Shown: positions 42,520 through 52,573, counted from the first letter of the stretch. The stretch: 64,000 nucleotides of DNA from Actinorugispora endophytica (GCF_004363075.1 NZ_SNYN01000004.1:62001-126000), one strand, 5' to 3'. Translations and numbers: made by a program. Notes: a model not told the origin generated them from the letters alone.

Positions 42520-43593
42520 GTGTACGCGCTGCTGTTCGCCGACACCGGGCTCTCCGCCGCGCAGATCTCCTCGCTGTTCGTCGTCTGGTCGGTCACCTCG
42601 TTCGTGCTCGAGGTGCCGTCGGGCCTGTGGGCCGACACCTTCTCGCGCAGGCGTCTGCTGACGGTCGCGCCCCTTCTGACCGGGGCGGGATACGCGCTGT
42701 GGACCTTCCTCCCCTCCTACCCCGCCTTCGCGCTGGGCTTCGTGCTGTGGGGCGCGGGCGGCGCGCTGCGCTCGGGCACGCTGCAGGCGCTCGTCTACGA
42801 GGAGCTGGCCCGGGCGGGCGCGTCCGACGGGTACGCGCGTCTCATCGGCCGCTCCCAGGCGGTCGGCACGACGGCGGTCCTGCTGGCGACAGCCCTGGCC
42901 GCCCCCGTCCTGGCCGCGGGCGGCTACCCGGCGGTGGGGATCGCGAGCATCGCGGCGACCCTGGCCGGGGCGCTGGCGGGATGGGCGCTGCCCGAGTCGC
43001 GGGGCGGTTCCGAGCGGGCCGGGAGCTACTCGGAGGTGTTCCGCGACGGCCTGGCCGAGGTGCGGGAAAGCCCCGGGGTGCGCGGCGCGCTGGTCCTCGT
43101 GGCGGTGCTCACGGGGGTGTGGGGCGCGCTGGACGAGTACCTCCCCCTGCTCGCGCGGGCCACCGGGGTGGGCGCCGCGACCGTGCCGCTGCTGGTCCTG
43201 CTGGTGGCGGTGGGGAACGTGGCGGGCGGCTGGCTCGCCGGACGCGGCACGCGCTGGACAGCCCCCGCGCTGGCCGCGGCGGCGCTCTGCCTGGCGGTCG
43301 GAGCGGGGTCCGGCCACCCGGCGGGCATGGTGCTCGTGGCCGTGGCCTTCGGGGTCTTCGAGTGGTCGGGCGCGGCCGCCGACGCGCGCCTGCAGGCGCG
43401 CGTGGCGGACCGGGCGCGGGCGACGGTCACCTCGATGGCGGGCTTCGGCTCGGAGGTGGTGGCCGTGCTGACCTACGCCGCCTACGCGCTGGGGTCGGTC
43501 TGGACGTCCCCGGGGCCGCTCTTCGCGGTGGCCGCGGTGCCGTACCTGGTCATGGCGCTGCTCCTGCGGGGAAGGCGGCCCGGACGGTCCTGA
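42520..43593 (+). CDS. MFS transporter with disrupted or unclear start
   Basis: A drug-efflux-type MFS protein (357 residues from GTG 42520): LLFADTGLSAAQISSLFVVWSV, GLWADTFSRRRLLT (motif A), then the usual helices to LLLRGRRPGRS. Family-like sequence is already readable upstream in the same frame (SPESGLARGLYAYAFLEDLVLLYPV), i.e. the first helix, back to 42445, but this has no start codon. The only nearby ATG in frame (42427, MTWRH) meets a TGA at 42442-42444. So either the gene is freshly inactivated, an indel is present, or translation starts at 42520 without most of helix 1. Confidence 0.7.
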   Translation: MYALLFADTGLSAAQISSLFVVWSVTSFVLEVPSGLWADTFSRRRLLTVAPLLTGAGYALWTFLPSYPAFALGFVLWGAGGALRSGTLQALVYEELARAGASDGYARLIGRSQAVGTTAVLLATALAAPVLAAGGYPAVGIASIAATLAGALAGWALPESRGGSERAGSYSEVFRDGLAEVRESPGVRGALVLVAVLTGVWGALDEYLPLLARATGVGAATVPLLVLLVAVGNVAGGWLAGRGTRWTAPALAAAALCLAVGAGSGHPAGMVLVAVAFGVFEWSGAAADARLQARVADRARATVTSMAGFGSEVVAVLTYAAYALGSVWTSPGPLFAVAAVPYLVMALLLRGRRPGRS

Positions 43594-43604
43594 CCCCCGG
43601 CCGC

Positions 43605-44354
43605 CTACTCGCCCCCGTCGGGTTCGGCCACGCGCACCCGGCGCACCCCCTCGGTCTCGGAGAGTGACGCGGCGAGCCGGTTGACGTCGGGTTTGCCGCG
43701 CACCCGCAGGGCCAGGTCGATGGTCGCCAGGCGCTCGCGCTCGTCCCGGCGCTGGGTGTTCACCTCGTACACCACGAACCCCTGGTCGGTGGCCGTCGAC
43801 AGGATGGACCGCAGCGCCCCCCGGCCGTCCTCGTAGTTGACCTGGAGGAGCGAGGGCCCGGGCGCGGCGCGGGTGAGCAGCCGCAGCAGCGGCGGGTAGC
43901 CGAACACGACGAGGAAGTGAGCGGCCGTCACGTACGCCCCGACCAGCCAGAGGCCCGCGCCGCACGCGGTGCCGACGGCGGCCGATATCCACACGACCGC
44001 GGCGGTGGTGAGACCGCGCACCATGTCGCGGCGCACGAAGATCAGCCCGGCCCCGATGAAGCCGATCCCCGAGACGATCTGCCCGGCGACCCGGGAGGGG
44101 TCCAGCATCACGGCCCCCTCGTCGAGGACGTCGCCGAAACCGTACTTGCCGACCACCATGAACAGGGCGGCGCCCAACCCGACCAGGGTGTGCGTGCGCA
44201 GCCCCGCGCTCTTGTTGCGGTACTCCCGCTCCAACCCGATCAGCGAGCACAGGACCAGTGCGCTGAACAGGGCCAGCGCCTGCGGCCAGCCCTGGACCGC
44301 GAGGTCTGTGAGGTTGGTGGAGAAGACGACCGGTATATCCGTTGTCACGCGCAT
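43605..44354 (-). CDS. MgtC/SapB-family membrane protein
   Basis: A 249-residue protein with five or so membrane segments and a C-terminal ACT-like domain ([31 protein letters not shown]). The N-terminal signature [30 protein letters not shown] and the central [16 protein letters not shown] are diagnostic of MgtC/SapB. Related proteins adjust growth in low magnesium and can inhibit the F-ATPase. It ends 11 bp from the convergent MFS gene and is 34 bp downstream... of the GH15 gene end, being the next gene on its strand in reverse order. Confidence 0.88.
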   Translation of the reverse strand: MRVTTDIPVVFSTNLTDLAVQGWPQALALFSALVLCSLIGLEREYRNKSAGLRTHTLVGLGAALFMVVGKYGFGDVLDEGAVMLDPSRVAGQIVSGIGFIGAGLIFVRRDMVRGLTTAAVVWISAAVGTACGAGLWLVGAYVTAAHFLVVFGYPPLLRLLTRAAPGPSLLQVNYEDGRGALRSILSTATDQGFVVYEVNTQRRDERERLATIDLALRVRGKPDVNRLAASLSETEGVRRVRVAEPDGGE

Positions 44355-44388
44355 GGCTCTCCGGCTACCCGCGCGCGGCCGCGTGGAA

Positions 44389-46200
44389 TCAGTCGGTTTC
44401 GCCGCGCCGGTGGCCGTCGTGGTGGGACAGGTTCAGGGCGGTGGTCACCAGGGGGAAGTGGCTGAACGCCTGGGGGAAGTTGCCGACCTGGCGCTTGATG
44501 CGGGGGTCGTACTCCTCGGCCAGCAGCCCGACGTCGTTGCGCAGGGCGAGCAGCCGGTCGAACAGCTCGCGGGCCTCCTTCTCCCGGCCGATCGACAGCA
44601 GCGCGTTGGCCATCCAGAAGCTGCACGCCAGGAACGCGCCCTCGTCGCCGGGGAGCTTGTCGGCCGTGCCCTCGCGGTCGGTGCGGTAGCGCAGCACGAA
44701 GCCGTCCACCATCAGGTCCTCGCGGATCGCCTCGACGGTGCCGATCACGCGCGGGTCGTCGTAGGGCAGGAAGCCCACCTCGGGGATGAGCAGCAGCGAG
44801 GCGTCCAGTTCGTGGCTGCCGTAGTACTGGGTGAAGGTGTTGCGCTCGGAGTCGTAGCCGTACTCGCACACCTCGGCGTGGATGGTGTCACGCAGGGCCC
44901 GCCAGCGCTCCAGCGGCCCCTCCTTGCCGTGCTCCTCGATCATCCGCACCGCGCGGTCGGCGGCGACCCAGGCCATGACCTTGGAGTGCACGAAGTGCTG
45001 GCGGGGTCCGCGGACCTCCCACAGGCCCTCGTCGGGCTCGTCCCAGCACCACTCCAGGTAGTTGACGAGGGAGCGCTGCAGGCCCCACACGTGCTCGTCG
45101 GCGCTCATCCCGGACCGCGTCGCGAGATGCAGCACGTCCATGACCTCGCCGTACACGTCGAGCTGGTACTGGCCCACCGCGGCGTTGCCGATGCGGACCG
45201 GGCGGGAGCCCTCGTAGCCGGGCAGCCACTCGGCCTCCCACTCGGAGAGCCGCCGCTCGCCGCGCACCCCGTACATGATCTGGATGTGCTGGGGCTCCCC
45301 CGCGACCGCGCGCAGCAGCCAGCTCCGCCAGGCGTGCGCCTCGTCGGTGTAGCCGCTGCGGATCAGCGCCTCCAGGGTGATGGTGGCGTCGCGCAGCCAG
45401 CAGTAGCGGTAGTCCCAGTTGCGCACGCCGCCGAGGTCCTCGGGCAGCGAGGTGGTGGGCGCGGCCACGATGCCGCCGGTCGGCCGGTAGGTGAGCGCTT
45501 TGAGGGTGATCAGCGAGCGCACGACGGCGTCGCGGTACTGGCCCTCGTAGGTGCACTTGTCGACCCACTGGCGCCAGAACCGCTCGGTCTGGGACAGGGC
45601 CTTCTCCGCGTCCAGGTGGTCGCTCTCCTCCACGTGGGAGGGCTGCCAGGACAGCACGAACGGCACGCGCTGGCCCGCGGTCACGGTGAAGTCCGCGTCG
45701 TGCATGAAGTTGTGGCCTTCGAGGGGGACCGGGGTGGTCAGCCAGGCGGAGTCGGGCCCGGCCACGGCCACCACCGCGTTGTCCACCCGGTGGATCCACG
45801 GCACGACGTTGCCGTAGTCGAAGCGCAGCCGGACCTCGGTGCTCATCCGCACGGTCCCGCTCACGCCCTCGACGATGCGCACCAGGTGCGGGTGGCCGCC
45901 GCGCGGGGGCATGAAGTCGATGATCCGCACGGTGCCGTCGGGGGTGTCCCACTCGGTCTCGAGGATGAGGGTCTCGTGGCGGTACCGGCGGCGGGTGGCG
46001 TCGCGCTCGCCCTCGGCGGGGCGGATCCACCAGTTGCCGTTCTGCTCGTCGCCCAGCAGCGCGGTGAAGCAGGCGGGGGAGTCGAAGTGCGGCATGCACA
46101 TCCAGTCGACGGAGCCGTCCCGCCCGACCAGGGCAGCGGTCTGCATGTCGCCGATCATCGCGTAGTCCTCGATCAATCCGGACACGCCGATCACCCCCAT
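44389..46200 (-). CDS. Glycoside hydrolase family 15 protein (trehalase/glucoamylase-like)
   Basis: A 603-residue cytoplasmic GH15-type enzyme. It starts [36 protein letters not shown] and carries [48 protein letters not shown] and [19 protein letters not shown], the standard layout of the actinobacterial family that includes mycobacterial phosphate-dependent trehalase. Trehalose or short alpha-glucans are likely substrates. No signal peptide. The ATG at 46200 is taken rather than TTG 46203. Upstream 46201-46571 contains its promoter. Confidence 0.88.
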   Translation of the reverse strand: MGVIGVSGLIEDYAMIGDMQTAALVGRDGSVDWMCMPHFDSPACFTALLGDEQNGNWWIRPAEGERDATRRRYRHETLILETEWDTPDGTVRIIDFMPPRGGHPHLVRIVEGVSGTVRMSTEVRLRFDYGNVVPWIHRVDNAVVAVAGPDSAWLTTPVPLEGHNFMHDADFTVTAGQRVPFVLSWQPSHVEESDHLDAEKALSQTERFWRQWVDKCTYEGQYRDAVVRSLITLKALTYRPTGGIVAAPTTSLPEDLGGVRNWDYRYCWLRDATITLEALIRSGYTDEAHAWRSWLLRAVAGEPQHIQIMYGVRGERRLSEWEAEWLPGYEGSRPVRIGNAAVGQYQLDVYGEVMDVLHLATRSGMSADEHVWGLQRSLVNYLEWCWDEPDEGLWEVRGPRQHFVHSKVMAWVAADRAVRMIEEHGKEGPLERWRALRDTIHAEVCEYGYDSERNTFTQYYGSHELDASLLLIPEVGFLPYDDPRVIGTVEAIREDLMVDGFVLRYRTDREGTADKLPGDEGAFLACSFWMANALLSIGREKEARELFDRLLALRNDVGLLAEEYDPRIKRQVGNFPQAFSHFPLVTTALNLSHHDGHRRGETD

Positions 46201-46571
46201 CAAGATCCCGAATCGTATGCACGCGAACAGGCAGCCGGATACGGAGGGCGCGATGGTGTGACGGCCACACCCGAGCCCCCGTTGGCTCTGCTCCAGGCAA
46301 CGTTAGTCATGCCCGGGACCGTCTGTTGCAACCTGGGCCGCCGCGTAGGTCACGTTCCCAACACAACGCCCGTGAAGTCCTGGTTTCGCAGGGGGGAAAG
46401 ATAAGAAAAATTCCCAACGCCCCCTTCGTGCCAGTTGTCGTTTTCGCGAAGGTGCTGCTCAAACGGTACTTTTGGGTAAGCATATGCGCTGGGAGCAAGA
46501 ACATCCCCCTGTGATCCGAATGCGCCCGAGCGGTGGGAAACCGCTTTCTGGAGAACGGCCGCAGAGCCTGT
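46201..46571. other. Intergenic region upstream of the GH15 gene
   Basis: 371 bp, visibly more AT-rich than the genes around it (for example AAGATAAGAAAAATTCCC near 46400). No convincing coding frame: the 62-codon plus-strand frame at 46326 has no coding character. On the minus strand CATACGAT about 10-17 bp before the GH15 ATG may be a -10. Nothing else recognisable. Confidence 0.4.
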
Positions 46572-47258
46572 TCAGCCCTGTTCCGCCCGGTCGACGTCGA
46601 ACATCGGGATGAACACCTGGGCCAGCGGTCCGATCGCCACCATGAACAGCAGCGTCCCCACACCCACCGTCCCACCCAGCAGGAAGCCCGCGGCCAGGAC
46701 GGTCGCCTCGACGAGGGTCCGGCCCAGCCGGATCGACATGCCGCGCTCGGCCAGGCCCGTCATGAGGCCGTCGCGGGGCCCGGGGCCCAGGCGCGCGCCG
46801 ATGTACAGGCCGCTGCCCACGGCCACGGCGACGATGCCCAGGACGAGCATGAGCGCCCGCGCCGGCAGGGAGCCGGGCTCGGGCAGCCACAGCAGCGAGG
46901 CGTCCAGGGTCAGGCCGATGACCACCACGTTGCTGACGGTTCCCAGTCCCACCCGCTGGCGCAGCGGGATCCACAGCAGGACCACCGCGGCGCCCAGGAC
47001 GATGTTCCAGGTGCCGATCGACCAGCCCGTCCGCAGGTGCAGGCCCTGGTGCAGCACGTCCCACGGGTTGGCCCCCAGGTGCGCGGCCACCTGCATGGCC
47101 GAGCCGAGACCGAACAGGTGGAGCCCGAGGAGGAGCTGGATGAGCCGGCGCGGCCGGGGGGAGGGCAGGAGCGGGGAGACGAACATCCGCGAGAGCAGGC
47201 CGACAGGATCGGACGATTGGCGCGAAACGGTGTTTTCGGGAGGATCGAACTGGGCCAT
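46572..47258 (-). CDS. YczE-type membrane protein
   Basis: A 228-residue protein with about five membrane segments: LLLGLHLFGLGSAMQVAAHLG, ANPWDVLHQGLHLRTGWSIGTWNIVLG, GARLGPGPRDGLMTGLAERG and LLGGTVGVGTLLFMVAIGPL. The NPWDVLHQG and GPGPRDGLM signatures define the YczE/YyaS group. These genes are repeatedly found divergent from a MocR regulator (YczR), as here at 47319. Function of the family is not settled. The ATG at 47258 lacks a clear ribosome site; the mRNA may be leaderless. Confidence 0.85.
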   Translation of the reverse strand: MAQFDPPENTVSRQSSDPVGLLSRMFVSPLLPSPRPRRLIQLLLGLHLFGLGSAMQVAAHLGANPWDVLHQGLHLRTGWSIGTWNIVLGAAVVLLWIPLRQRVGLGTVSNVVVIGLTLDASLLWLPEPGSLPARALMLVLGIVAVAVGSGLYIGARLGPGPRDGLMTGLAERGMSIRLGRTLVEATVLAAGFLLGGTVGVGTLLFMVAIGPLAQVFIPMFDVDRAEQG

Positions 47259-47267
47259 GGAGGCAAT

Positions 47268-47302
47268 ATTGGCGTGATAGAACGGGGTTTGACAGGGCCA
47301 AT
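47268..47302. promoter_or_regulatory. Likely MocR operator between yczE-like and MocR genes
   Basis: ATTGGC at 47268 and GCCAAT at 47297 form an inverted repeat with 23 bp between them, inside the 60-bp divergent gap. TTTGACA (about 47288) would give a -35 for one side. MocR dimers bind paired sites in such gaps. Confidence 0.5.
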
Positions 47303-47318
47303 CGAGGAAAGTGGCGCC

Positions 47319-48746
47319 ATGGCGGTCGGCGAGCGACGGATCAACGGGCACCTGCTGGCCAAGCTGATCGGGGCGAGGGCGCGGGAACGGCCCTACTACC
47401 TGGGAATCGGCCGGGCCGTCAGCGGGCTGGTCCTGGACGGGCGCGTGCCCACCCACACGAGGCTGCCCGCCGAGCGGGACCTCGCCCTGGCGCTGCGCGT
47501 CAGCCGCAACACCGTCACCGCCGCCTACACCTGGCTGCGCGAGAACGGCTACCTCGACAGCCGCCAGGGGGCGGGCAGCTGGACGGTGCTGCCCGACAGC
47601 GGCGGGGGCAGCCCGCTGTTCGCCCCCGAGTCCGAGCACATCGACCTCGCCCTGGCCGCGCCGCCCGCCGTCGAAGGCCTCGCCGAGGCCGCGCGCCTGG
47701 CCGTGAGCCAGCTCTCCGCGCACGTGGGCGGCCAGGGCTACGCCGCGCTGGGGCTGCCCGAACTGCGGCACGCCATGGCCCGCCGCTACGTCGAGCGGGG
47801 CCTGCCCACCAGCCCCGACCAGATCTTCGTCACCAACGGCGCCCAGCAGGCCGTGGCCATGCTCATGGAGATGCTGGTCGACCCCGGCGACCCGGTCCTG
47901 GTGGAGTCGCCCACCTACCCGCACCCGCTGGCCACGGCGCGGAGCCTGGGCGCGCGGCTGCGCACCGTCGGGGTGGCGCCCGGCGGGTGGGAGATGGAGT
48001 ACGCGCTGGACGCCTTCCGGCAGTGGCGGCCTCGCGCGGCCTACCTGATCCCGGACTTCCACAACCCCACCGGCGCGCTCATGGACGACGCCGAGCGCGC
48101 CGCCGTGGTGGCCGAGGCACGCCGGACCGGCACCAGTCTGGTCGTGGACGAGAGCGTCGCCGAACTCGCCATCGACGCGGGCGACCAGCCCGCGCCCATG
48201 GCCGTCCACGACACCGACGGCCGCGTCTTCACCGTGGGCGCGGCCACCAAACTCCTGTGGGGCGGCCTGCGGATCGGCTGGATCCGCAGCACCCCCGCGA
48301 TGGTGTCCCGGCTGCGCCTGCTGCGCCAGCGCCTCGACCTGGCCTCCCCCGTCGTGGAGCAGCTCATCGTCACGCGCCTGCTCGCCGACGTCACCCGGGT
48401 GCGCGCCGAACGCAGCCGCCAGCTGCGCCGCAACCGCGACACCCTCACCGCGGCCCTGCGCGAGCACCTGCCCGACTGGCGCTTCACCACCCCCGGCGGC
48501 GGCCTGGTGCTGTGGGCCAGGATGCCGCACCCGGTCGCCACCGCCCTGGCCGCGGCCGCCGAGCGCTACGGCGTGCGCCCGGCCCCCGGGCCGGTCTTCG
48601 GCACCGAGGGCACTCTGGAGCACTACGTGCGCCTGTCCTTCACCCAGCCCCCCGAGATCCTGCGCGACGCGGTGCGCCGCCTCGCCGACGCCTACACCGA
48701 CACCGTCACCCGCCCCGCCCCGCAGCCCAGGGACCTGTACGTCTAG
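47319..48746 (+). CDS. MocR-family regulator (GntR HTH plus aminotransferase fold)
   Basis: A 475-residue regulator. Residues about 15-85 form the GntR winged helix (LPAERDLALALRVSRNTVTAAYTWLRENGYL); the rest is a class I aminotransferase domain with GQGYAALGLPELRHAMA, PDFHNPTGALM and the PLP-lysine region TVGAATKLLWGGLRIGWI. Such proteins bind PLP and control the divergent gene, here a YczE-type membrane protein; the pairing is known from Bacillus YczR/YczE and actinobacteria. Family B copy 6 lies 38 bp after the stop. Confidence 0.9.
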   Translation: MAVGERRINGHLLAKLIGARARERPYYLGIGRAVSGLVLDGRVPTHTRLPAERDLALALRVSRNTVTAAYTWLRENGYLDSRQGAGSWTVLPDSGGGSPLFAPESEHIDLALAAPPAVEGLAEAARLAVSQLSAHVGGQGYAALGLPELRHAMARRYVERGLPTSPDQIFVTNGAQQAVAMLMEMLVDPGDPVLVESPTYPHPLATARSLGARLRTVGVAPGGWEMEYALDAFRQWRPRAAYLIPDFHNPTGALMDDAERAAVVAEARRTGTSLVVDESVAELAIDAGDQPAPMAVHDTDGRVFTVGAATKLLWGGLRIGWIRSTPAMVSRLRLLRQRLDLASPVVEQLIVTRLLADVTRVRAERSRQLRRNRDTLTAALREHLPDWRFTTPGGGLVLWARMPHPVATALAAAAERYGVRPAPGPVFGTEGTLEHYVRLSFTQPPEILRDAVRRLADAYTDTVTRPAPQPRDLYV

Positions 48747-48783
48747 GGAGTCCCCGGCGCGGGGGTGTTTCGGACTCCGCCTC

Positions 48784-48849
48784 CCGGTGATCTTGACCTT
48801 TTCGGGGTCTCAACCGTCTCTGAGACCCCGAAAAGGTCAAGATCACCGG
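48784..48849. repeat. Family B palindrome, copy 6
   Basis: 29-bp perfect arms with the TTTTCGGGG/CCCCGAAAA variant and the CCGGT/ACCGG base, loop of 8. It lies between convergent genes ending at 48746 and 48884, where it can act as a two-way terminator. Confidence 0.9.
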
Positions 48850-48883
48850 ACAGGGGTCCTGTGGTCCGCGCGATCCGGGAGGA

Positions 48884-49606
48884 TCACCCGGTCGGCTTCT
48901 CCGCCCGGGGCTGACGGGCTGTCGGCGACGCCTGGGGGGCGGCCGGGCGGTAGCGGCGCTCGGGACGGCCGGTCGCGCCGTAGCGCAGGCGGACCAGGGC
49001 GCTGCCCGAGTCCACCAGGTGCTCCAGGTAGCGCCGGGCGCTCACCCGGGACAGCCCCACCAGTTCGCCGCACTCGGTCGCGGACAGGTCGCCGCCGCAG
49101 TCGCCGAGCGCCTTCGCCACCAGGTCCCGGGTCTGCTCGGTCAGGCCCTTGGGCAGCGGCCCGCCGCGGCCGCCGCCGAACATGCGGTCCACCTCGGCCT
49201 GGCCGATCTCGGGGGAGGTGGACAGGCGCTGGTCGAGCTGGCGGTAGCGGTCCAGCCGCTCCCACAGCGCCTCCGGGGAGAACGGCTTGATGAGGTAGTG
49301 CACGACGCCGCCGCGCATCGCCGCGCGGATCGTGCCCACGTCCCGCGCCGCCGTCACCGCCAGCACGTCCACGGCCGGGCCGGGGCGCTCGCGCAGCCGC
49401 CGCAGCACCTCCAGGCCCGACATGTCCGGCAGGTAGACGTCCAGCAGCACCAGGTCCGGGCGCAGCCGGTCCGCCGCCGCCAGCGCGTTCGCGCCGGTGT
49501 GCGCCTCGCCGACCACGGTGAACCCGGCCACCCGTTCGACCAGGCCCCGGTTCACCCGCGCCACCATGAAGTCGTCGTCCACGACGAGTACCGCCACGTC
49601 GTTCAT
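48884..49606 (-). CDS. CitB/DcuR-type response regulator
   Basis: A 240-residue regulator: receiver with VLVVDDDFMV, Asp in LVLLDVYLPDMSG and Lys in YLIKPFSPEALWERL; the C-terminal half has the helix-turn-helix of the citrate/malate group (LSATECGELVGLSRVSARRYLEHLVDSG, LRYGATGRPERRYR). It overlaps the kinase gene by 4 bp (ATGA). It should activate the divergent tctCBA genes in response to a carboxylate. Confidence 0.92.
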   Translation of the reverse strand: MNDVAVLVVDDDFMVARVNRGLVERVAGFTVVGEAHTGANALAAADRLRPDLVLLDVYLPDMSGLEVLRRLRERPGPAVDVLAVTAARDVGTIRAAMRGGVVHYLIKPFSPEALWERLDRYRQLDQRLSTSPEIGQAEVDRMFGGGRGGPLPKGLTEQTRDLVAKALGDCGGDLSATECGELVGLSRVSARRYLEHLVDSGSALVRLRYGATGRPERRYRPAAPQASPTARQPRAEKPTG

Positions 49607-51246
49607 GTCAGCGTCATCCCCGTCGTCTCGTCTTGTCGGGAGCGGTCGGGCCGCTCGTCCAGCGGCAGGCGGGCGGTGAACACCGCGCCGCCGTCGTTGC
49701 GGACCCGGACCGAGCCGCCGCGCCGCCGGCAGATCAGCCGGATGATGGCCAGGCCGAGGCCGCGCGGGTCGTCCGTGCCGGACCGCTTGGTGCTGAAGCC
49801 CTGCGCGAAGATCGCCTCGGACAGGTGCGCGGCCACGCCCGGCCCGGTGTCGGCCACTGTGACCACCGCGTCGCCGCCGTCGGAGTCCACCGTCACGCGC
49901 ACCGCGCCGCCGCCCTGGCCGCGCATCGCGTCGAGGGCGTTGTCGACCAGGTTCCCGACCACCGTCACCAGGTCGCCGGACAGGTCGGCGTCCAGCTCGC
50001 CCAGGCCCCGCCCGTCGACGGTGAAGTCCGTGCCGCGCTCGGCGGCCATCGCGGACTTGGCGATGAGCAGCGCGGCCAGCGACATGTCCCGCACCCGGGC
50101 GGTGACCGCCTGGGCGGTGTGCTCCTGGGCGCGCGAGGCGCGCGTGATGAACCGGACCGCCTCGTCGTACTCCTCCAGCGCGATCAGCCCGCCCACGGTG
50201 TGCATCCGGTTGGAGAACTCGTGCGCCTGGGCGCGCAGCGCCTCGGTGGTGTGCCGGGTGACGTCGAGCTCGCGGCGCAGCTCCAGCAGTTCGGTGCGGT
50301 CGCGCAGCGTCGTGACCGAGCCGATCCGCTCCCCGCGCGAGGTCATCGGCATCCGGTTCAGCGTGATCACCCGGTCGGTGAGCAGGACCACCTGCTCGGA
50401 CCCCTCGCCGCCGCCCGAGAGCACCCCGTACAGGTAGGGCTCGGTGACCACCTCGGCCAGCGGGCGGCCCAGGCAGTCCGGCGGCAGGCCCAGCAGGTCC
50501 ACGGCCTGGGCGTTGGCCAGGGTGATCCTGTCCGCCAGGTCCAGGCCCAGCACGCCCTCCTTGACCCCGTGCAGCATCGCCTCGCGCTGCTCGACGGTCG
50601 CCGCGATCTGGCGCGGCTCCATGCCCAGGGTCTGGCGTTTGATCCGGGCGGCCAGCAGCAGCGAGCCCAGGGCGCCGAGCCCGCCCGCCGCGCCCAGGTA
50701 GATCACGAGGTACGGGGTGGCCAGGTCGAAGTGCCGCCACCACGGCGGGAAGTCGCGCGCGGCCGAGACCACGCCGATCAGCTCGCCCTGGTCGCTGAAC
50801 ACCGGCACGTGCGCGGCCAGCGCGGGCGAGTGCTCCTCGGGCTCCCAGGGGTCGGGCTCGGTGGCGCCGGTCCACGCCCGCCCCTCCAGGACCCGGCTCC
50901 CGCCCAGGGGCATGGTCTCGCCCAGGTCGTCGGGGTCGTCGGTGGCGAAGACCAGGCCCCGCTCGTCGGCGATGACGATCGCGCTGATCCCGGTGATGTC
51001 CCGGGTGTTGGCGGCGGTGCTGGTCAGCGGGGTGGCGAGTTCCTGGTCCAGGCCCAGGCGCACCGTCGGCAGCGCGGCCACGTTCTCGGCGACCGAGCGC
51101 AGCCGGGCGCCCTCCACGCTGGTGAAGCGGGTGATCGACTGGTTCATGGACAGTCCCGCCACGGCGGCGAGCACCACCAGCATGATGCCCAGCTGGAAGG
51201 CGAGGAACTGCCCGGCGAGCGTCCACCGCCTGCGCGAAGACCGCAC
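49603..51246 (-). CDS. CitA/DcuS-type sensor histidine kinase
   Basis: A 547-residue kinase with membrane segment 1 (AFQLGIMLVVLAAVAGLSM), a periplasmic PDC/PAS-type domain (ITGISAIVIADERGLVFATDDP, HVPVFSDQGELIGVVSAAR), membrane segment 2 (ATPYLVIYLGAAGGLGALGSL), a cytoplasmic PAS domain (GVKEGVLGLDLADRITLANAQ), the group-specific H-box AHEFSNRMHTVGGL and ATPase motifs VDNALDAM, DTGPGVA and GLGLAIIRLI. Kinases of this type bind di- or tricarboxylates outside the cell. GTG 51246 with AGGAGG upstream. Confidence 0.93.
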   Translation of the reverse strand: MRSSRRRWTLAGQFLAFQLGIMLVVLAAVAGLSMNQSITRFTSVEGARLRSVAENVAALPTVRLGLDQELATPLTSTAANTRDITGISAIVIADERGLVFATDDPDDLGETMPLGGSRVLEGRAWTGATEPDPWEPEEHSPALAAHVPVFSDQGELIGVVSAARDFPPWWRHFDLATPYLVIYLGAAGGLGALGSLLLAARIKRQTLGMEPRQIAATVEQREAMLHGVKEGVLGLDLADRITLANAQAVDLLGLPPDCLGRPLAEVVTEPYLYGVLSGGGEGSEQVVLLTDRVITLNRMPMTSRGERIGSVTTLRDRTELLELRRELDVTRHTTEALRAQAHEFSNRMHTVGGLIALEEYDEAVRFITRASRAQEHTAQAVTARVRDMSLAALLIAKSAMAAERGTDFTVDGRGLGELDADLSGDLVTVVGNLVDNALDAMRGQGGGAVRVTVDSDGGDAVVTVADTGPGVAAHLSEAIFAQGFSTKRSGTDDPRGLGLAIIRLICRRRGGSVRVRNDGGAVFTARLPLDERPDRSRQDETTGMTLT

Positions 51247-51340
51247 GTTGGGTCCTCCTCTCGCGGGCCCCTGTGGCCCACATCACGACGATCACACGCG
51301 GCGCGTCCGCTTGGCGAGTCGGCGGGCCAATCGTCAACAA

Positions 51341-51402
51341 GGTCGTTATGACCACAAAGACCGAAAACACCATTGCCTCCGCAACCGTGACCCAGGTCAC
51401 GG
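51341..51402. promoter_or_regulatory. Two inverted repeats in the kinase-tctC divergent region
   Basis: CCGTGACC and GGTCACGG around CA (51385-51402), and GGTC/GACC around GTTAT (51341-51353), share the half-site GGTC. They occupy the middle of a 310-bp gap with no gene between divergent starts 51246 and 51557. They are candidate sites for the CitB-type regulator or a second factor. Confidence 0.5.
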
Positions 51403-51556
51403 ACGTGGGGCAGGATCAGGCACGTTCCACCCCGACCGTCCGGTGGGCCGGGAACGCGGCATCCCTCCCACTCCCACGCCGCTCCGGCGCGCCCCCTCCC
51501 TTCCCAGGGGCGCGCCGACCGGTCCGCCGGACGCACCACACCATCCAGGAGACGAC

Positions 51557-52573
51557 ATGCCGACACCGGCCCGATCCACCCGCGGTCCCGCTGGGCTCCG
51601 ACTCGGCGCGCTGGCCGCGTCCGCGCTGCTGGCCGCGACCGCGCTCACCGCCTGCGGCACCGGCGCGCAGCAGGAGGGAGCGCCCCTCGCGGGGCTGCGC
51701 ATCATGGTCCCCAACGCGCCCGGCGGCGGCTACGACGTGACCGCGCGCAACGCCGCCCGCGCCATGGAGGACGCCGGGATCACCGGCAACGTCGAGGTGT
51801 TCAACCTGGCCGGGGCGGGCGGCACCGTGGGCCTGGCCCGCGTGGTCGGCGAGGCCGGCAACGGCGAACTCCTGATGAGCATGGGCCTGGGCGTGGTCGG
51901 CGCCTCCTTCACCAACGACTCGGAGGCGACCCTCGCCGAGACCACCCCGATCGCGCGCCTGACCCAGGAGGCCGACGCGATCGTGGTCGCCGCCGACTCG
52001 CCCTACCAGGACCTCGGCGACCTGCTGGAGGACTGGCGGGCCGACCCGGGCGCCGTCGCGGTGGGCGGGGGCTCGTCCCCGGGCGGGCCCGACCACCTGG
52101 CGCCGATGCTGACCGCCGAGGCCGCCGGGATCGACCCCGCCGACGTCAACTACATCTCCTACGACGGCGGCGGCGAACTGCTCGCCGCCGTGCTGGGCGG
52201 GCAGGTCGCTTTCGGCGTCTCGGGCGCGGCGGAGTTCATGGACCAGATCGAGGCGGGCGAGCTGCGGGTGCTGGCCGTGACCAGCGCCGAACCGGCGCAG
52301 GGCCTCGACGGCGTCCCCACCCTCCAGGACGAGGGCCTGGACGTGGACTTCGTCAACTGGCGCGGCCTGGTCGCCCCGCCCGGACTGGACGCCGAGGACG
52401 AGCAGGCGCTGAGCGAGGCCGTCGAGGAGCTCCACGGCAGCCAGGAGTGGAAGGACATCCTGGAGACCAACGGCTGGACCGACGCCTACCTGCCGGGCGC
52501 GGAGTTCGGCGAGTTCATGGACTCGGAGACGCGGCGCGTGGACGACGTCCTCACCGACCTGGGGCTGCTGTGA
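51557..52573 (+). CDS. tctC: TctC: tricarboxylate-binding lipoprotein
   Basis: A 338-residue solute receptor of the tripartite tricarboxylate transporter. The signal peptide ends with a lipobox ([12 protein letters not shown]), so it is a lipoprotein on the outer face of the membrane. Family strands include [56 protein letters not shown] and LAVTSAEP. It delivers citrate or another carboxylate to TctAB. CAGGAG precedes the ATG; the stop overlaps tctB by 4 bp. Confidence 0.93.
   Translation: MPTPARSTRGPAGLRLGALAASALLAATALTACGTGAQQEGAPLAGLRIMVPNAPGGGYDVTARNAARAMEDAGITGNVEVFNLAGAGGTVGLARVVGEAGNGELLMSMGLGVVGASFTNDSEATLAETTPIARLTQEADAIVVAADSPYQDLGDLLEDWRADPGAVAVGGGSSPGGPDHLAPMLTAEAAGIDPADVNYISYDGGGELLAAVLGGQVAFGVSGAAEFMDQIEAGELRVLAVTSAEPAQGLDGVPTLQDEGLDVDFVNWRGLVAPPGLDAEDEQALSEAVEELHGSQEWKDILETNGWTDAYLPGAEFGEFMDSETRRVDDVLTDLGLL

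Noticed and set aside
46326-46514. A 62-codon plus-strand ORF in the region upstream of the GH15 gene
   Set aside because: No coding bias, no convincing ribosome site and no family similarity; AT-rich promoter sequence explains it better.
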